Below are positions 26,667-35,004 of a stretch of DNA of 48,775 bases, in pieces (position 1 is the first letter of the stretch; each line of letters opens with the position of its first letter). The stretch is from Candidatus Roizmanbacteria bacterium. Its GTDB lineage: Bacteria; Patescibacteriota; Microgenomatia; UBA1406; GWC2-37-13. The notes below the pieces were generated by a model that was given only the letters and a program-made list of their open reading frames with translations, did not search any database and had not been told where the DNA came from. The DNA is taken from contig JAAXWC010000010.1 of NCBI GenBank assembly GCA_013335175.1, forward strand, positions 1 through 48,775, given 5' to 3'. Made by a program: the position numbers and the translations under genes.

Positions 26667-28814
26667 ATGAGTTTTTCCGTATGTTTTTGTATGAAGACGG
26701 TATCTATTGTTGTCCCCATTTTAAACGAAGCACGCAATGTAACACCGCTTGTCAAACGAATTGACAAAGTAATGTCTCAGAGTCACATCTGTTATGAAAT
26801 TATTGCAATTGACGACCGTTCAACAGATTCCAGTTGGAACGTCCTTATGCGGCTCGCACGTAGTTACCCTATCCAGTGCTATCAAAAAATTGGCAGGCGA
26901 GGCAAGGCACAGTCCCTTATCGAGGGGTTTTCCCATGCAAAATATTCTTCTGTCTGTATGATCGATGCGGACCTTCAATACCCGCCAGAGGCGATCCCTG
27001 AAATGGTAAAAATGCTCAACCCTCGAACAGATATAGTGGTTGCAAATAGAACAGAACACCACACTTCGCCACTTCGCCAGTTTACGAGTAAAATGTTTTC
27101 CTTTATTTTTGGTAAAGTACTTCATAAGCTTTCGTGCGATGTCCAGTCGGGACTAAAAGTTTTTAAAAAACAAGTAATAAAGAATATATCCGTTACAGAG
27201 TCCAACTGGGCCTTTGATATGGAGTTTTTGGTGAAAGCTCGTGCTTTGGGCTATGAAATTAGTACCTACTCGATTGTTTTTGGAGAGCGTTTTTCGGGGA
27301 AAACAAAAGTATCGCTTATAAAAGCATCTTGGGAGATTGGACTATCTGCGCTCCGTTTAAAACTCTTTGGGCTCGATACGCTTTCTCGAAATACTGCGAA
27401 ATTTAAACACAACGGTGTTACTTTTAATCCATATACCAAGCTCGACTCAATAGAAACGGCGCTTTATCGGCTTTCAACGCGTCAAAAAGAATTGATGTTT
27501 GCGGCAGCTGTTGTTTTGGCGGGTCTTATATATCTCAACTGGCATACGACACTCGTGCTGGTTATCTCGAGCATTATTTTCATCTATTTTATCGATCTCC
27601 TATTCAACGGATATTTAATATTTCGGAGCATGACATATCCATATGAACATGCCTATACAGAAGATCAACTGAGCATGTCAAATCGTCGATTGCCACGATA
27701 TACCATTTTGTGTCCACTCTATAAAGAAGCGCGTATTGCAAAACAGTTTATCGCGGCAATGAAAAAAATGGATTATCCAAAACAAAAGCTCCAAATTATA
27801 TTTCTTTTAGAAAAAGACGATACCGATACGATCAATAAGATTAGTAGCATGTCTCTCCCCTCCTACTTTGAAATACGGGTTGTTCCTCCTTCCCTTCCTA
27901 AAACGAAGCCAAAAGCCCTCAATTATGGACTTAAATTTACAAAAGGAGAGTATGTGGCAATCTATGACGCCGAAGATATTCCCGATCCTCAACAACTTAA
28001 AAAAGCAGCGCTCACCTTTGAAAAACGAGGGACCGCAACCGTATGTGTTCAAGCAAAATTAAATTATTACAACACGAATCAAAATTTATTGACACGTCTC
28101 TTTACACTGGAATACTCACTTTGGTTTGAACTGGTACTCCCTGGTTTGCAATCGTTAAATGCACCAATTCCATTGGGCGGAACTTCAAATCATTTCCGCG
28201 TTTCATTTTTAAATAAACTACAGGGGTGGGATCCTTTTAACGTAACGGAGGATGCCGATCTGGGAATGCGCCTCGCAAAATATGGCTATAAAACTACGGT
28301 AATCGATTCTGTAACTCTCGAAGAAGCAAATAGTAATTTGTTTAATTGGCTCCGTCAGAGAAGTCGTTGGATAAAGGGGTATATGCAAACCTACCTCGTT
28401 CACACACGAAATACGGGTAAAAATAACTGGGGGTGGAAACTGAATCATATTTTCCCGTTTCACATTATTATCGGAGGCAAAATTCTTTCGATGATAATCA
28501 ATCCCCTCATGTGGATTTTAACCATTTTGTATTTTGCATTTCGGCCTCAAACCGGGCCTTTTATAGAAACGCTCTTTCCCAACCCCATATTTTACATGGG
28601 AATATTTACACTCGCCATAGGCAATACGCTTTACATGTACTACTACATGTTAGGAGTTGCCAAACGGAATCACTGGGATATTGTATTTTGGGCGGCTCTG
28701 ACTCCTTTGTACTGGTTAATGATGAGCATAGCCGCGGGGTTTGCACTGTATGAATTATTTGTTCGTCCACATCACTGGCAAAAAACAAATCATGGTTTAC
28801 ACCTTCAGACATAA
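26667..28814 (+). CDS. Double-domain GT2 glycosyltransferase with BcsA-like second half
   Basis: A 715-residue membrane protein with two family 2 glycosyltransferase domains. The first (about 9-240) is dolichol-phosphate-mannose-synthase-like: VSIVVPILNEARN, then MIDADLQYPPEAI with a D-x-D. A hydrophobic pair follows (about 275-315). The second (about 345-585) has the processive-synthase set YTILCPLYKEA, YDAEDIPDPQQL, TEDADLGMRL and QRSRWIKGY. More membrane helices close the protein. It may transfer sugars to a lipid carrier and extend or export a glycan. An alternative ATG at 26691 begins exactly at the domain (MKTVSIVV) and is plausible. It follows the fibre gene by 91 bp and overlaps the next gene. 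Confidence 0.85.
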   Translation: MSFSVCFCMKTVSIVVPILNEARNVTPLVKRIDKVMSQSHICYEIIAIDDRSTDSSWNVLMRLARSYPIQCYQKIGRRGKAQSLIEGFSHAKYSSVCMIDADLQYPPEAIPEMVKMLNPRTDIVVANRTEHHTSPLRQFTSKMFSFIFGKVLHKLSCDVQSGLKVFKKQVIKNISVTESNWAFDMEFLVKARALGYEISTYSIVFGERFSGKTKVSLIKASWEIGLSALRLKLFGLDTLSRNTAKFKHNGVTFNPYTKLDSIETALYRLSTRQKELMFAAAVVLAGLIYLNWHTTLVLVISSIIFIYFIDLLFNGYLIFRSMTYPYEHAYTEDQLSMSNRRLPRYTILCPLYKEARIAKQFIAAMKKMDYPKQKLQIIFLLEKDDTDTINKISSMSLPSYFEIRVVPPSLPKTKPKALNYGLKFTKGEYVAIYDAEDIPDPQQLKKAALTFEKRGTATVCVQAKLNYYNTNQNLLTRLFTLEYSLWFELVLPGLQSLNAPIPLGGTSNHFRVSFLNKLQGWDPFNVTEDADLGMRLAKYGYKTTVIDSVTLEEANSNLFNWLRQRSRWIKGYMQTYLVHTRNTGKNNWGWKLNHIFPFHIIIGGKILSMIINPLMWILTILYFAFRPQTGPFIETLFPNPIFYMGIFTLAIGNTLYMYYYMLGVAKRNHWDIVFWAALTPLYWLMMSIAAGFALYELFVRPHHWQKTNHGLHLQT

Positions 28815-31404
28815 TCTCGTACACTTCATTCATTCTCACACGGAGGCGATGCTCCTCTCTCTTTCTGTAGGTATAAGTTTTCTTTCTTGGTATATATTTT
28901 ATCGACTAGGGCTTACGGTCGCCTACAATGATGCCATGTCTCACCTTAATCTCTCGCGTCTGATTATTGATAACCAAGAGCCTGGTATCTCTCAGATCGG
29001 TGGCGTATGGCTTCCGCTCAATCAGCTTCTCTATCTTCCTCTTATCTGGAATGATTGGTCCTGGCATTCGGGCTTTGCCGGAAGCATTATTTCCATGATC
29101 GCATATCTTGTTTCTGTGACTGCCATATTCCAGATAATTCGATTGCTTTCTACCAGTTCATTTCTCGCATTTTTAGGAGCACTGCTTTTTGGACTGAATT
29201 TAAATGTTCTCTATCTGCAATCGACGCCACTTACTGAAATGCTCTATTTAGCACTTTTTCTGCTGTCGGTGCTGTACTGCATTAAATGGGTAATAGATGA
29301 AAAAGTGTCTTATCTGTTACTCGCGGGTTTGTGTGGATTTTTACAGGTGCTTACTCGCTATGATGGATGGTTTGTGGTAGCAATGCAGGGAGCAATAATT
29401 TTGCTGCATCAGATTTTTATAAAAAGACGATCATTTCGTGAATCTATAAGTAAAAGTATTGTTTTTGGGTACCCCATTATTGTTGCGGCCTCCTTTTGGC
29501 TTCTATGGAATTTTCTTATTTTTAAGGATCCCCTCTTTTTTATAAATGGTCCGTATTCTGCGAAAGCCCAACAGGAGTATATTCAAGCAAAGGCAGGACT
29601 TATTACTCACGGGAGCTGGTGGATGTCGCTACTTGCCTATTATTTTGCGCTCATTGCCAATACGGGCGCGTATTTATTTGTTCTGGGGTTGATGGGTTTG
29701 GGAATATTCCTTTCTACAAGGCAGAACACTCTAAAATTCACGGATAAAATTATTGTGGTGCTTCTATTAGTGGCTCCTGTTATCTTTAATATTGTAAGTC
29801 TTTATCTGGGAATCTCGATTCTTAACTTGCCCGCATTGCATTGGAATCCATCTTCAACTATTGCAGGAGAGTGGTTTAATGTTCGCTACGGAATTTTTGG
29901 AGTGCCGTTAGTAGCAATTTTTGTTCCCTTTGTGCTTCAAAAATTACATCGGACTTGGCTTATCGTACCAGTATTTTTACTCGTTATTTCTATGCAGACC
30001 ATTACTACCTATCGTGAAGGGATTGTTACTATTACCGATGGTGTCATCGGATCTAGTTCGTTCCCGAATAAAGATCTTGCACACGCGCTGAAATTGCGCG
30101 TAAAGGGAAACGAACGGGTGCTTATGTCGACGTCTTCGTTCAATGCGGTCGCTTTTCAAAGCGATATTCAGCTGCGCCAACTTATTCATGAAGGAGTAAG
30201 CAAAGAGTGGGCATATTCTTTAAGCATGCCGGAAGCGTACGCAAAATGGATTGTTATGGCAACCGGCGATACGGGTGATCCCGTATACACCGCATTGGTA
30301 AATAATCAGAAAAATCATTTTTTGGCAAACTATAAAAAAGTATACGAAGGGAAAAATGGCGCTATCTACGAGTTGAAACCACAAAATGAACTCTTTGTTA
30401 CCCGAAATGATCAGGGAGAACTGAAACTTGGGGGCCAGCAATTTATTATTCGCGGAGTAAATTCATACGATTTGGCATATGCATCTTCATCTGATATTGA
30501 CAAAACATTCTCCTATTTAAAATCAATTGGAATTAATACTGTTCGTTTTTGGGCATTTGGAGATGGGATTTCGAACGGTTTTCAACCTAAGGCAGGAATA
30601 ACGAATGAGGAACGTCTGAAAACGCTCGATTTAATTCTTATAAAAGCCCACGAATATAATATGCGAGTTATTCCTGTTTTAACCAACAACTGGACCGATT
30701 ATGGTGGAAAGGAGCAGTATATGAAATGGATCGGAGTACAAGATCCGACCAAAGACGAAGTCTTTTATACCAAGTCCGAGGAAAAAGATTTATTTAAAAA
30801 CTACGTAAGCAAAATTGTTACGAGAAAAAATTCAATTACCAATAGTCCGTACCCGGAGAGTTCGGCAATTCTTGCCTGGGATATTATGAATGAGCCGCGC
30901 GTGAATGGAAATTCTGTAGAAATTGTGAAAAACTGGACAAATGAAATGTCTCATTACGTAAAACAGCTCGATCCTAATCATTTGGTCTATATCGGAACGG
31001 AACAGATTGCATCTAGCACGGCACCCGAAAAAACCTACCCCCTCTGTTCTCTTCCCGAGGTAGATTTGTGTTCCGTGCATCTCTATTTATATCACGAAAA
31101 TACCGCGCTTTTTGCAAAAAAAGAAGAAGTTACGACCTTTTTGAAAGAACAAAAAGAACTGAGCAAAACATACAATAAACCCATTCTATTAAGCGAGTTT
31201 GGTATTTCTAAACAAACCCAACCCTTTGCCGAGCAACCGTTACTTGTTATGAAAGATATTGTGCGAGAGACGCAAAATTCGTATCAGGGGTACTTGCTTT
31301 GGAACTGGTCGCAAACCTCTGATGATTCCTATGGTTTTTCTCCTGCAGGCGACAAACAAAATCATTATAATCTCACCGATCTCAAAGCAGTCATGGGAGA
31401 GTAG
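28792..31404 (+). CDS. Fusion of a GT-C membrane glycosyltransferase with a GH5-like glycoside hydrolase
   Basis: 870 residues from the ATG at 28792 (a TTG at 28741 and an ATG at 28750 are also in frame). The first half has many membrane helices and a GT39/PMT-like start (VAYNDAMSHLNLSR, QIGGVWLPLNQLLYLP). The C-terminal third (from about residue 530) is GH5-like: FIIRGVNSYD, INTVRFWAF, then AWDIMNEPR with acid/base E701 and LLSEFG with nucleophile E802, plus a histidine in VDLCSVHLYLY. This resembles GH5 mannanases. A lipid-linked sugar donor is inferred for the transferase part. The start overlaps the preceding GT2 gene by 23 bp, so the two are probably co-translated. I know of no standard family with this fusion. 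Confidence 0.85.
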   Translation: MVYTFRHNLVHFIHSHTEAMLLSLSVGISFLSWYIFYRLGLTVAYNDAMSHLNLSRLIIDNQEPGISQIGGVWLPLNQLLYLPLIWNDWSWHSGFAGSIISMIAYLVSVTAIFQIIRLLSTSSFLAFLGALLFGLNLNVLYLQSTPLTEMLYLALFLLSVLYCIKWVIDEKVSYLLLAGLCGFLQVLTRYDGWFVVAMQGAIILLHQIFIKRRSFRESISKSIVFGYPIIVAASFWLLWNFLIFKDPLFFINGPYSAKAQQEYIQAKAGLITHGSWWMSLLAYYFALIANTGAYLFVLGLMGLGIFLSTRQNTLKFTDKIIVVLLLVAPVIFNIVSLYLGISILNLPALHWNPSSTIAGEWFNVRYGIFGVPLVAIFVPFVLQKLHRTWLIVPVFLLVISMQTITTYREGIVTITDGVIGSSSFPNKDLAHALKLRVKGNERVLMSTSSFNAVAFQSDIQLRQLIHEGVSKEWAYSLSMPEAYAKWIVMATGDTGDPVYTALVNNQKNHFLANYKKVYEGKNGAIYELKPQNELFVTRNDQGELKLGGQQFIIRGVNSYDLAYASSSDIDKTFSYLKSIGINTVRFWAFGDGISNGFQPKAGITNEERLKTLDLILIKAHEYNMRVIPVLTNNWTDYGGKEQYMKWIGVQDPTKDEVFYTKSEEKDLFKNYVSKIVTRKNSITNSPYPESSAILAWDIMNEPRVNGNSVEIVKNWTNEMSHYVKQLDPNHLVYIGTEQIASSTAPEKTYPLCSLPEVDLCSVHLYLYHENTALFAKKEEVTTFLKEQKELSKTYNKPILLSEFGISKQTQPFAEQPLLVMKDIVRETQNSYQGYLLWNWSQTSDDSYGFSPAGDKQNHYNLTDLKAVMGE

Positions 31405-31414
31405 TTAACTTAAT

Positions 31415-32674
31415 CTATATTTCAAAAAGTTTCATTAATTTTTCTCTTACTCCTTGAGCATATTGTGACATTCTTTGCCTTGATAGTGGTTTATTACCAG
31501 GCCCCGCAAACTCTTGAGCGAGCACAGTACGGCTTTTTCTTTGTGTTGCGGGTGTCAGGTACTCATTAACAAATACAGTGTATTCAGTGTTCGTCATGTT
31601 TGAATAAAATGCTATTTGGCGCATTGCTTCAGTCCCTCGCTCTGCGACTATCGAATTAATTTGTTGGTTCAGCTTAGCCTCTTGTTCCGTTGTACATTTT
31701 TTAGTGTTTGGCTTCTGCACTTGTTCAGGCTGAGGAAGATTCTCTGTTGGTTGTTCAAGGCTAGGGAGTGGTTGTTCATTATTTTGGATACCGAAGGTAG
31801 CATATATTTTTTTTAACAGGTATTTACATTGTTGCGCATTTCCGGCTGTAGTACTGTCTCCATAAATTCCAAGCCCATCAAATAATTGTGTTCTTTCTTT
31901 AGGTGATAATACGGATAATACTTGTTTAAGTTTCTTTATAGTAGCGTCTCTCTCCTCTCTTGCTATATAATCTTTTTCTAAATCATCTCCTCCAGGGAGA
32001 AATTCATGAAGAGGTGCTCCTTCTCCTAGTCCATCGGGGTTTGAATTATAAGGTTCGTCAAGACTTCTAACGGGATGAGCAATTTGTAAGACGATAGAAA
32101 GCACTTTAAGTCGTCTTGGATCATCTGCGAATTCAAGCATAGGGACGACTTGTTCAAAGGTAGGAGAAAGGGCACCATCATTAATGAGTTGCTCTCTTGC
32201 AGCCATGTATAAGCCGAGATCATCCTTTCTATGGGCGGGAATATGAATAATACCACTGTCTAGCTTTTGTTTTAAATAGGTGAGTAGCAGTTGTGGTACA
32301 GTATTATAGAGGTGGGTTGTAAAGAATCCTTTATGTGGTTTATAAGTATTAATAGCTCTGAAGAAAGCGAATTGAGTATATGCCTCTCTTTCATCATAAT
32401 CTAATTGAGAAAGCTTATCCCAGCTTGCTTTACGTAAAGCAGCCATTGCCAGTGGTCGATTCTCTGAATAAAAGGTCGCAAATTCTAAGTCATACCGTTC
32501 TTTGGCGGTCGAATCAATATCTCCACGGTGCACCATCTCCCCTGTTTGAGGATCACGTATTTTTTCACGAAGCAAAAAATATTCTTTTTGAAGGGAAAGA
32601 GCCTGGTTATTTAACGCGGCAGATTTTTCAGTTTGCTCTGTTTGCACAGGGCTATAACATTCTCTCGATTGCAT
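31415..32674 (-). CDS. Divergent sigma-70-like protein
   Basis: A 419-residue protein with a stretched but recognisable sigma-70 layout. A region-2-like segment FFRAINTYKPHKGFFTTHLY (about 104-122) resembles the conserved FDPxRGxxFSTYA core. A region-3-like helical part has GALSPTFEQVVPML (about 167-180). A linker carries the hallmark SLDEP (204-208), then LSPKERTQLFDGLGIYG (about 246-262), as at the start of region 4. A Pro/Gln-rich spacer (about 295-330) separates a C-terminal helix-turn-helix-like end LSRQRMSQYAQGVREKLMKLF, as in region 4.2. It may be an alternative sigma factor. It is divergent from the NAT-like gene and ends 10 bp from the convergent glycosyltransferase gene. Confidence 0.6.
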   Translation of the reverse strand: MQSRECYSPVQTEQTEKSAALNNQALSLQKEYFLLREKIRDPQTGEMVHRGDIDSTAKERYDLEFATFYSENRPLAMAALRKASWDKLSQLDYDEREAYTQFAFFRAINTYKPHKGFFTTHLYNTVPQLLLTYLKQKLDSGIIHIPAHRKDDLGLYMAAREQLINDGALSPTFEQVVPMLEFADDPRRLKVLSIVLQIAHPVRSLDEPYNSNPDGLGEGAPLHEFLPGGDDLEKDYIAREERDATIKKLKQVLSVLSPKERTQLFDGLGIYGDSTTAGNAQQCKYLLKKIYATFGIQNNEQPLPSLEQPTENLPQPEQVQKPNTKKCTTEQEAKLNQQINSIVAERGTEAMRQIAFYSNMTNTEYTVFVNEYLTPATQRKSRTVLAQEFAGPGNKPLSRQRMSQYAQGVREKLMKLFEI

Positions 32675-32703
32675 AGACGAACTCTAACTTTAAAAAATGC
32701 CTT

Positions 32704-32709
32704 ATTATA
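32704..32709 (-). promoter_or_regulatory. -10 box of the sigma-like gene
   Basis: TATAAT on the minus strand about 29 nt before the ATG at 32674. It is one of the few promoters here that leaves a real leader. Confidence 0.45.
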
Positions 32710-32711
32710 CA

Positions 32712-32774
32712 CTAATAATGCTAATTAAGGGTCTAAAAACGGCAGATTTAATGTATAATGCAGACCATTATTAG
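32712..32774. promoter_or_regulatory. Inverted 9-bp sites in the divergent sigma-like/NAT-like promoter region
   Basis: CTAATAATG at 32712-32720 and its exact reverse complement CATTATTAG at 32766-32774 flank the plus-strand -10 box (TATAAT, 32754-32759). The first site abuts the minus-strand -10. The layout is what one expects of operator half-sites for a regulator of both genes. Confidence 0.35.
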
Positions 32775-32785
32775 GTGACTAACGT

Positions 32786-34099
32786 ATGACACATGAAATC
32801 AAAAATCCTTTCTGTGACCGGGAAAGTATGGGTGAGTTTCATCCATCATTAACTGCATCAACTGTTTTAAAAATCACTACCCAGGCAAAAGAATTGTTTG
32901 AACAAGCAAAACAGAGAAATGAATCGACTTCGCACGCTTCTTTTTATTTCAATCCCCAAACCCAACTACTTCTCTCAAACAGAGAGGCGGCAACAGATTT
33001 TAGTCAACTACGCGATAATTCCCCGATGATGCAGATAGATGCTTTTACAGTAGGCAGGTCGGAGGGAGTTGGTTCTCATACAATGCTTACGGCAATGAGT
33101 CCTACCTCCACCGGATTTGTCGGTGGTTATTTTGTCCCTTCGTATGATGAACCTAATAACCAAATCAGGGGAATATTTAAACCCATATTTATTGAGCAAT
33201 CATTCGCTGCAGCACAAGCCCATTATCAAATTATACGTACAAAATTAAATGAGACGCAAATACGACTCTTGGCAGCTGATGCCCAGTTTGCTCCGCTGAT
33301 TACCCCTCTAATTTCTGAGGCACCCTTTAATACATTAAGCCCCTGGATTGCTACCCATAACACACCAGAAGATTTACAACAATTTTTGAAAAACATTACA
33401 AGTCCTGAGATGTTAGAAGATTACTACAAAAAATATGGTGGAATGTGTACGGTATTAACCTGGCTCCTTGGAGACAGAATACAAAATGCGTTTTCTCATA
33501 TGACGGTTAATGTAGTGCGGTTTCCGAGTTTTGATCCTCCACATCCGGATGCCCATAGTGGGTTGCTTATCAAGGACCACAATTATTTGTATTTTGCTGA
33601 TCCGGGGATGACATTGCCCTCAGTTCTCCCCGTTCCGAACGCATCTGACATTCCTATGTTTCAAACAAACTATCCTCAAAAAAATATCTATCTTATACCA
33701 AACACAACTTCTTCAGAAATGCCATGCGATATAGTAATTGCACAAAATAAAAATTTCATGTATATGAATACACAGTCCACAATCAATTTTGATAGATTTA
33801 AAGAAGAAACCCCTGCACAATTACCCTTTGTGTGTTCAGAAGTTTCCCGGCCGCGCATTGTCTACTTTGATTCATCTGGAAGGAGCACCTTAGTGGTAGG
33901 ATTTGATCCGGAATCTACCAGTCTAATTTTCAAACTGGGAACTTCTGTTGTAGCCTTCATTAAATCATTGGCAAGCACGGAAGATACAATAATACAAACT
34001 GCTCTTGAATCTTTACCTCCGGAATATCGTCCGTTAGTAACAGAGGAAACATATAAATTGGTAGATATGCTACGACACAAAATCAACCTCGGGGGTTGA
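32786..34099 (+). CDS. NAT-like Cys-His-Asp enzyme of unknown substrate
   Basis: A 437-residue protein without obvious signal or membrane segments. Its core matches the arylamine N-acetyltransferase/transglutaminase-like triad: YGGMCTVLTWLLGDRI (C221), DAHSGLLIKDHNYLYFADPGM (H257 and D272). The Cys-His-Asp spacings of 36 and 15 are nearly those of bacterial NATs (C69/H107/D122 in Salmonella NAT), and the GG-x-C and DxG contexts agree. The protein is longer than NATs (about 280 residues), with extra N-terminal and C-terminal parts. Acyl transfer is inferred only; a cysteine protease or transglutaminase-like role is possible. A TATAAT lies 26 nt upstream. The stop codon lies inside a hairpin that belongs to a 48-bp repeat. 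Confidence 0.65.
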   Translation: MTHEIKNPFCDRESMGEFHPSLTASTVLKITTQAKELFEQAKQRNESTSHASFYFNPQTQLLLSNREAATDFSQLRDNSPMMQIDAFTVGRSEGVGSHTMLTAMSPTSTGFVGGYFVPSYDEPNNQIRGIFKPIFIEQSFAAAQAHYQIIRTKLNETQIRLLAADAQFAPLITPLISEAPFNTLSPWIATHNTPEDLQQFLKNITSPEMLEDYYKKYGGMCTVLTWLLGDRIQNAFSHMTVNVVRFPSFDPPHPDAHSGLLIKDHNYLYFADPGMTLPSVLPVPNASDIPMFQTNYPQKNIYLIPNTTSSEMPCDIVIAQNKNFMYMNTQSTINFDRFKEETPAQLPFVCSEVSRPRIVYFDSSGRSTLVVGFDPESTSLIFKLGTSVVAFIKSLASTEDTIIQTALESLPPEYRPLVTEETYKLVDMLRHKINLGG

Positions 34100-34128
34100 T
34101 TATGTTGCAAGGAGGCTCTAAAAATGAA
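34081..34128 (+). repeat. 48-bp direct repeat, copy 1 (hairpin plus strong Shine-Dalgarno and ATG)
   Basis: Identical to 35003-35050. It begins with an 8-bp perfect stem (AATCAACC/GGTTGATT, 5-nt loop) and continues with AAGGAGG placed 8 nt before an ATG. The downstream micro-frame at this copy is only 19 codons. Copy 1 contains the stop codon of the NAT-like gene. Confidence 0.9.
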
Positions 34129-34328
34129 TAGTTATCAATATATTGTTTTTTGCGCCTGCGTATCCCAGGTTCAGAACCCATGACCAAACTCAACTTTTCC
34201 AGCTTTTGAGTAATTCTCCTTCAACAAGTGCAATTCTGTTCTTATGAAAAAGTTTAGCAAGAAAGTACAGTTTGCACGTATTGTATTGCAATTTCAGCCA
34301 TTTGAACAGACAGTTGCCATTTGATCTG

Positions 34329-34334
34329 TATAAT
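34329..34334 (+). promoter_or_regulatory. -10 box of the DUF5674-like gene pair
   Basis: TATAAT ends 8 nt before the ATG at 34343; no leader to speak of. Confidence 0.5.
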
Positions 34335-34342
34335 ATTCATAT

Positions 34343-34684
34343 ATGAAACTGGTTGACAAAGGAATAACCATGGAAGAAGTTCGTCAGATGTCACAGCGCA
34401 TGTTTGGAGGTCTGGTAAAAGGAGTGGTTGATATCGAAAAACAGATAATGGTTTTAGATGCAGATATGCATGCTGATGAAGAAAACTATTTACTGGAATT
34501 AGGGTCATTTCAGGATAATCTTTGGGGAATTAATCTATACCCAGACATACCTGGAGATGACTTTCTTGAATTTGATTCAATGATCAATGTTCGTCCCCGA
34601 TTGAAAAATTTTACACGCAGTATTGAAAATGCCGATTTGCAAAAAAAAATAATTGCGATTGTTCATAAGCTTATCATCAAATGA
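34343..34684 (+). CDS. DUF5674-like small protein
   Basis: A 113-residue protein. The features I associate with DUF5674 are visible: an N-terminal helix EEVRQMSQRMFGGLVKGVVDIEKQIM, then LDADMHADEENYLLELGSFQDNLWGINLYP and a central DDFLEFDSMINVRP. The family has no established function; the assignment is from memory of the pattern. Its TGA overlaps the ATG of the next gene (ATGA), so the two are translationally coupled. The pair sits between two 48-bp direct repeats, which suggests a small mobile or exchangeable unit, possibly toxin-antitoxin-like (inference). Confidence 0.65.
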   Translation: MKLVDKGITMEEVRQMSQRMFGGLVKGVVDIEKQIMVLDADMHADEENYLLELGSFQDNLWGINLYPDIPGDDFLEFDSMINVRPRLKNFTRSIENADLQKKIIAIVHKLIIK

Positions 34685-35004
34685 ATACATTTCATAATAA
34701 TCTCGGAGATACCTGGAAAGACCGTTCTCTTCCGGAACAAATGGCCAATATTGGAGCAGAGGTTGGCCGTTCTTTGAATTGGAGGAAAAAGGGAAATCCG
34801 CAGATGAGTACCAATGCATTTTATCGAGCACTTGAACTTTTTGATTGTACGGTTGCAGACAAGAAAAACAAAGACCGCCTATCGGAAATTCTCCGTGTTC
34901 GAGAGTTCTACGTAGATTATATGATCGGTGAAAATCAGTACCAGTTTACTGATGAAGCATGGGAAAAATACTTTCTCTACTTTACTATTGCCGCCCGCTC
35001 TTAA
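34681..35004 (+). CDS. Hypothetical partner of the DUF5674-like protein
   Basis: A 107-residue, soluble, probably all-helical protein (SLPEQMANIGAEVGRSLNWRKK, FYRALELFDCTVADKKNKDRLSEILRVREFYVDYM). The start ATG shares 4 bp with the stop of the upstream gene. No catalytic motif is visible and I do not recognise the family. The order (a DUF5674 gene followed by a coupled 100-residue gene) resembles a toxin-antitoxin or regulator-effector pair, but nothing in the sequence proves it. Its TAA is immediately followed by copy 2 of the 48-bp repeat. Confidence 0.65.
   Translation: MNTFHNNLGDTWKDRSLPEQMANIGAEVGRSLNWRKKGNPQMSTNAFYRALELFDCTVADKKNKDRLSEILRVREFYVDYMIGENQYQFTDEAWEKYFLYFTIAARS

Noticed and set aside
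34124-34183. 19-codon frame after the strong Shine-Dalgarno of repeat copy 1
   Set aside because: The two repeat copies lead to different, very short frames (19 and 14 codons) with no shared sequence, so neither is a supported gene.
34254-34508. 84-residue minus-strand frame over the DUF5674-like gene
   Set aside because: It is in the shadow of a promoter-equipped coding gene and has no coding features of its own.
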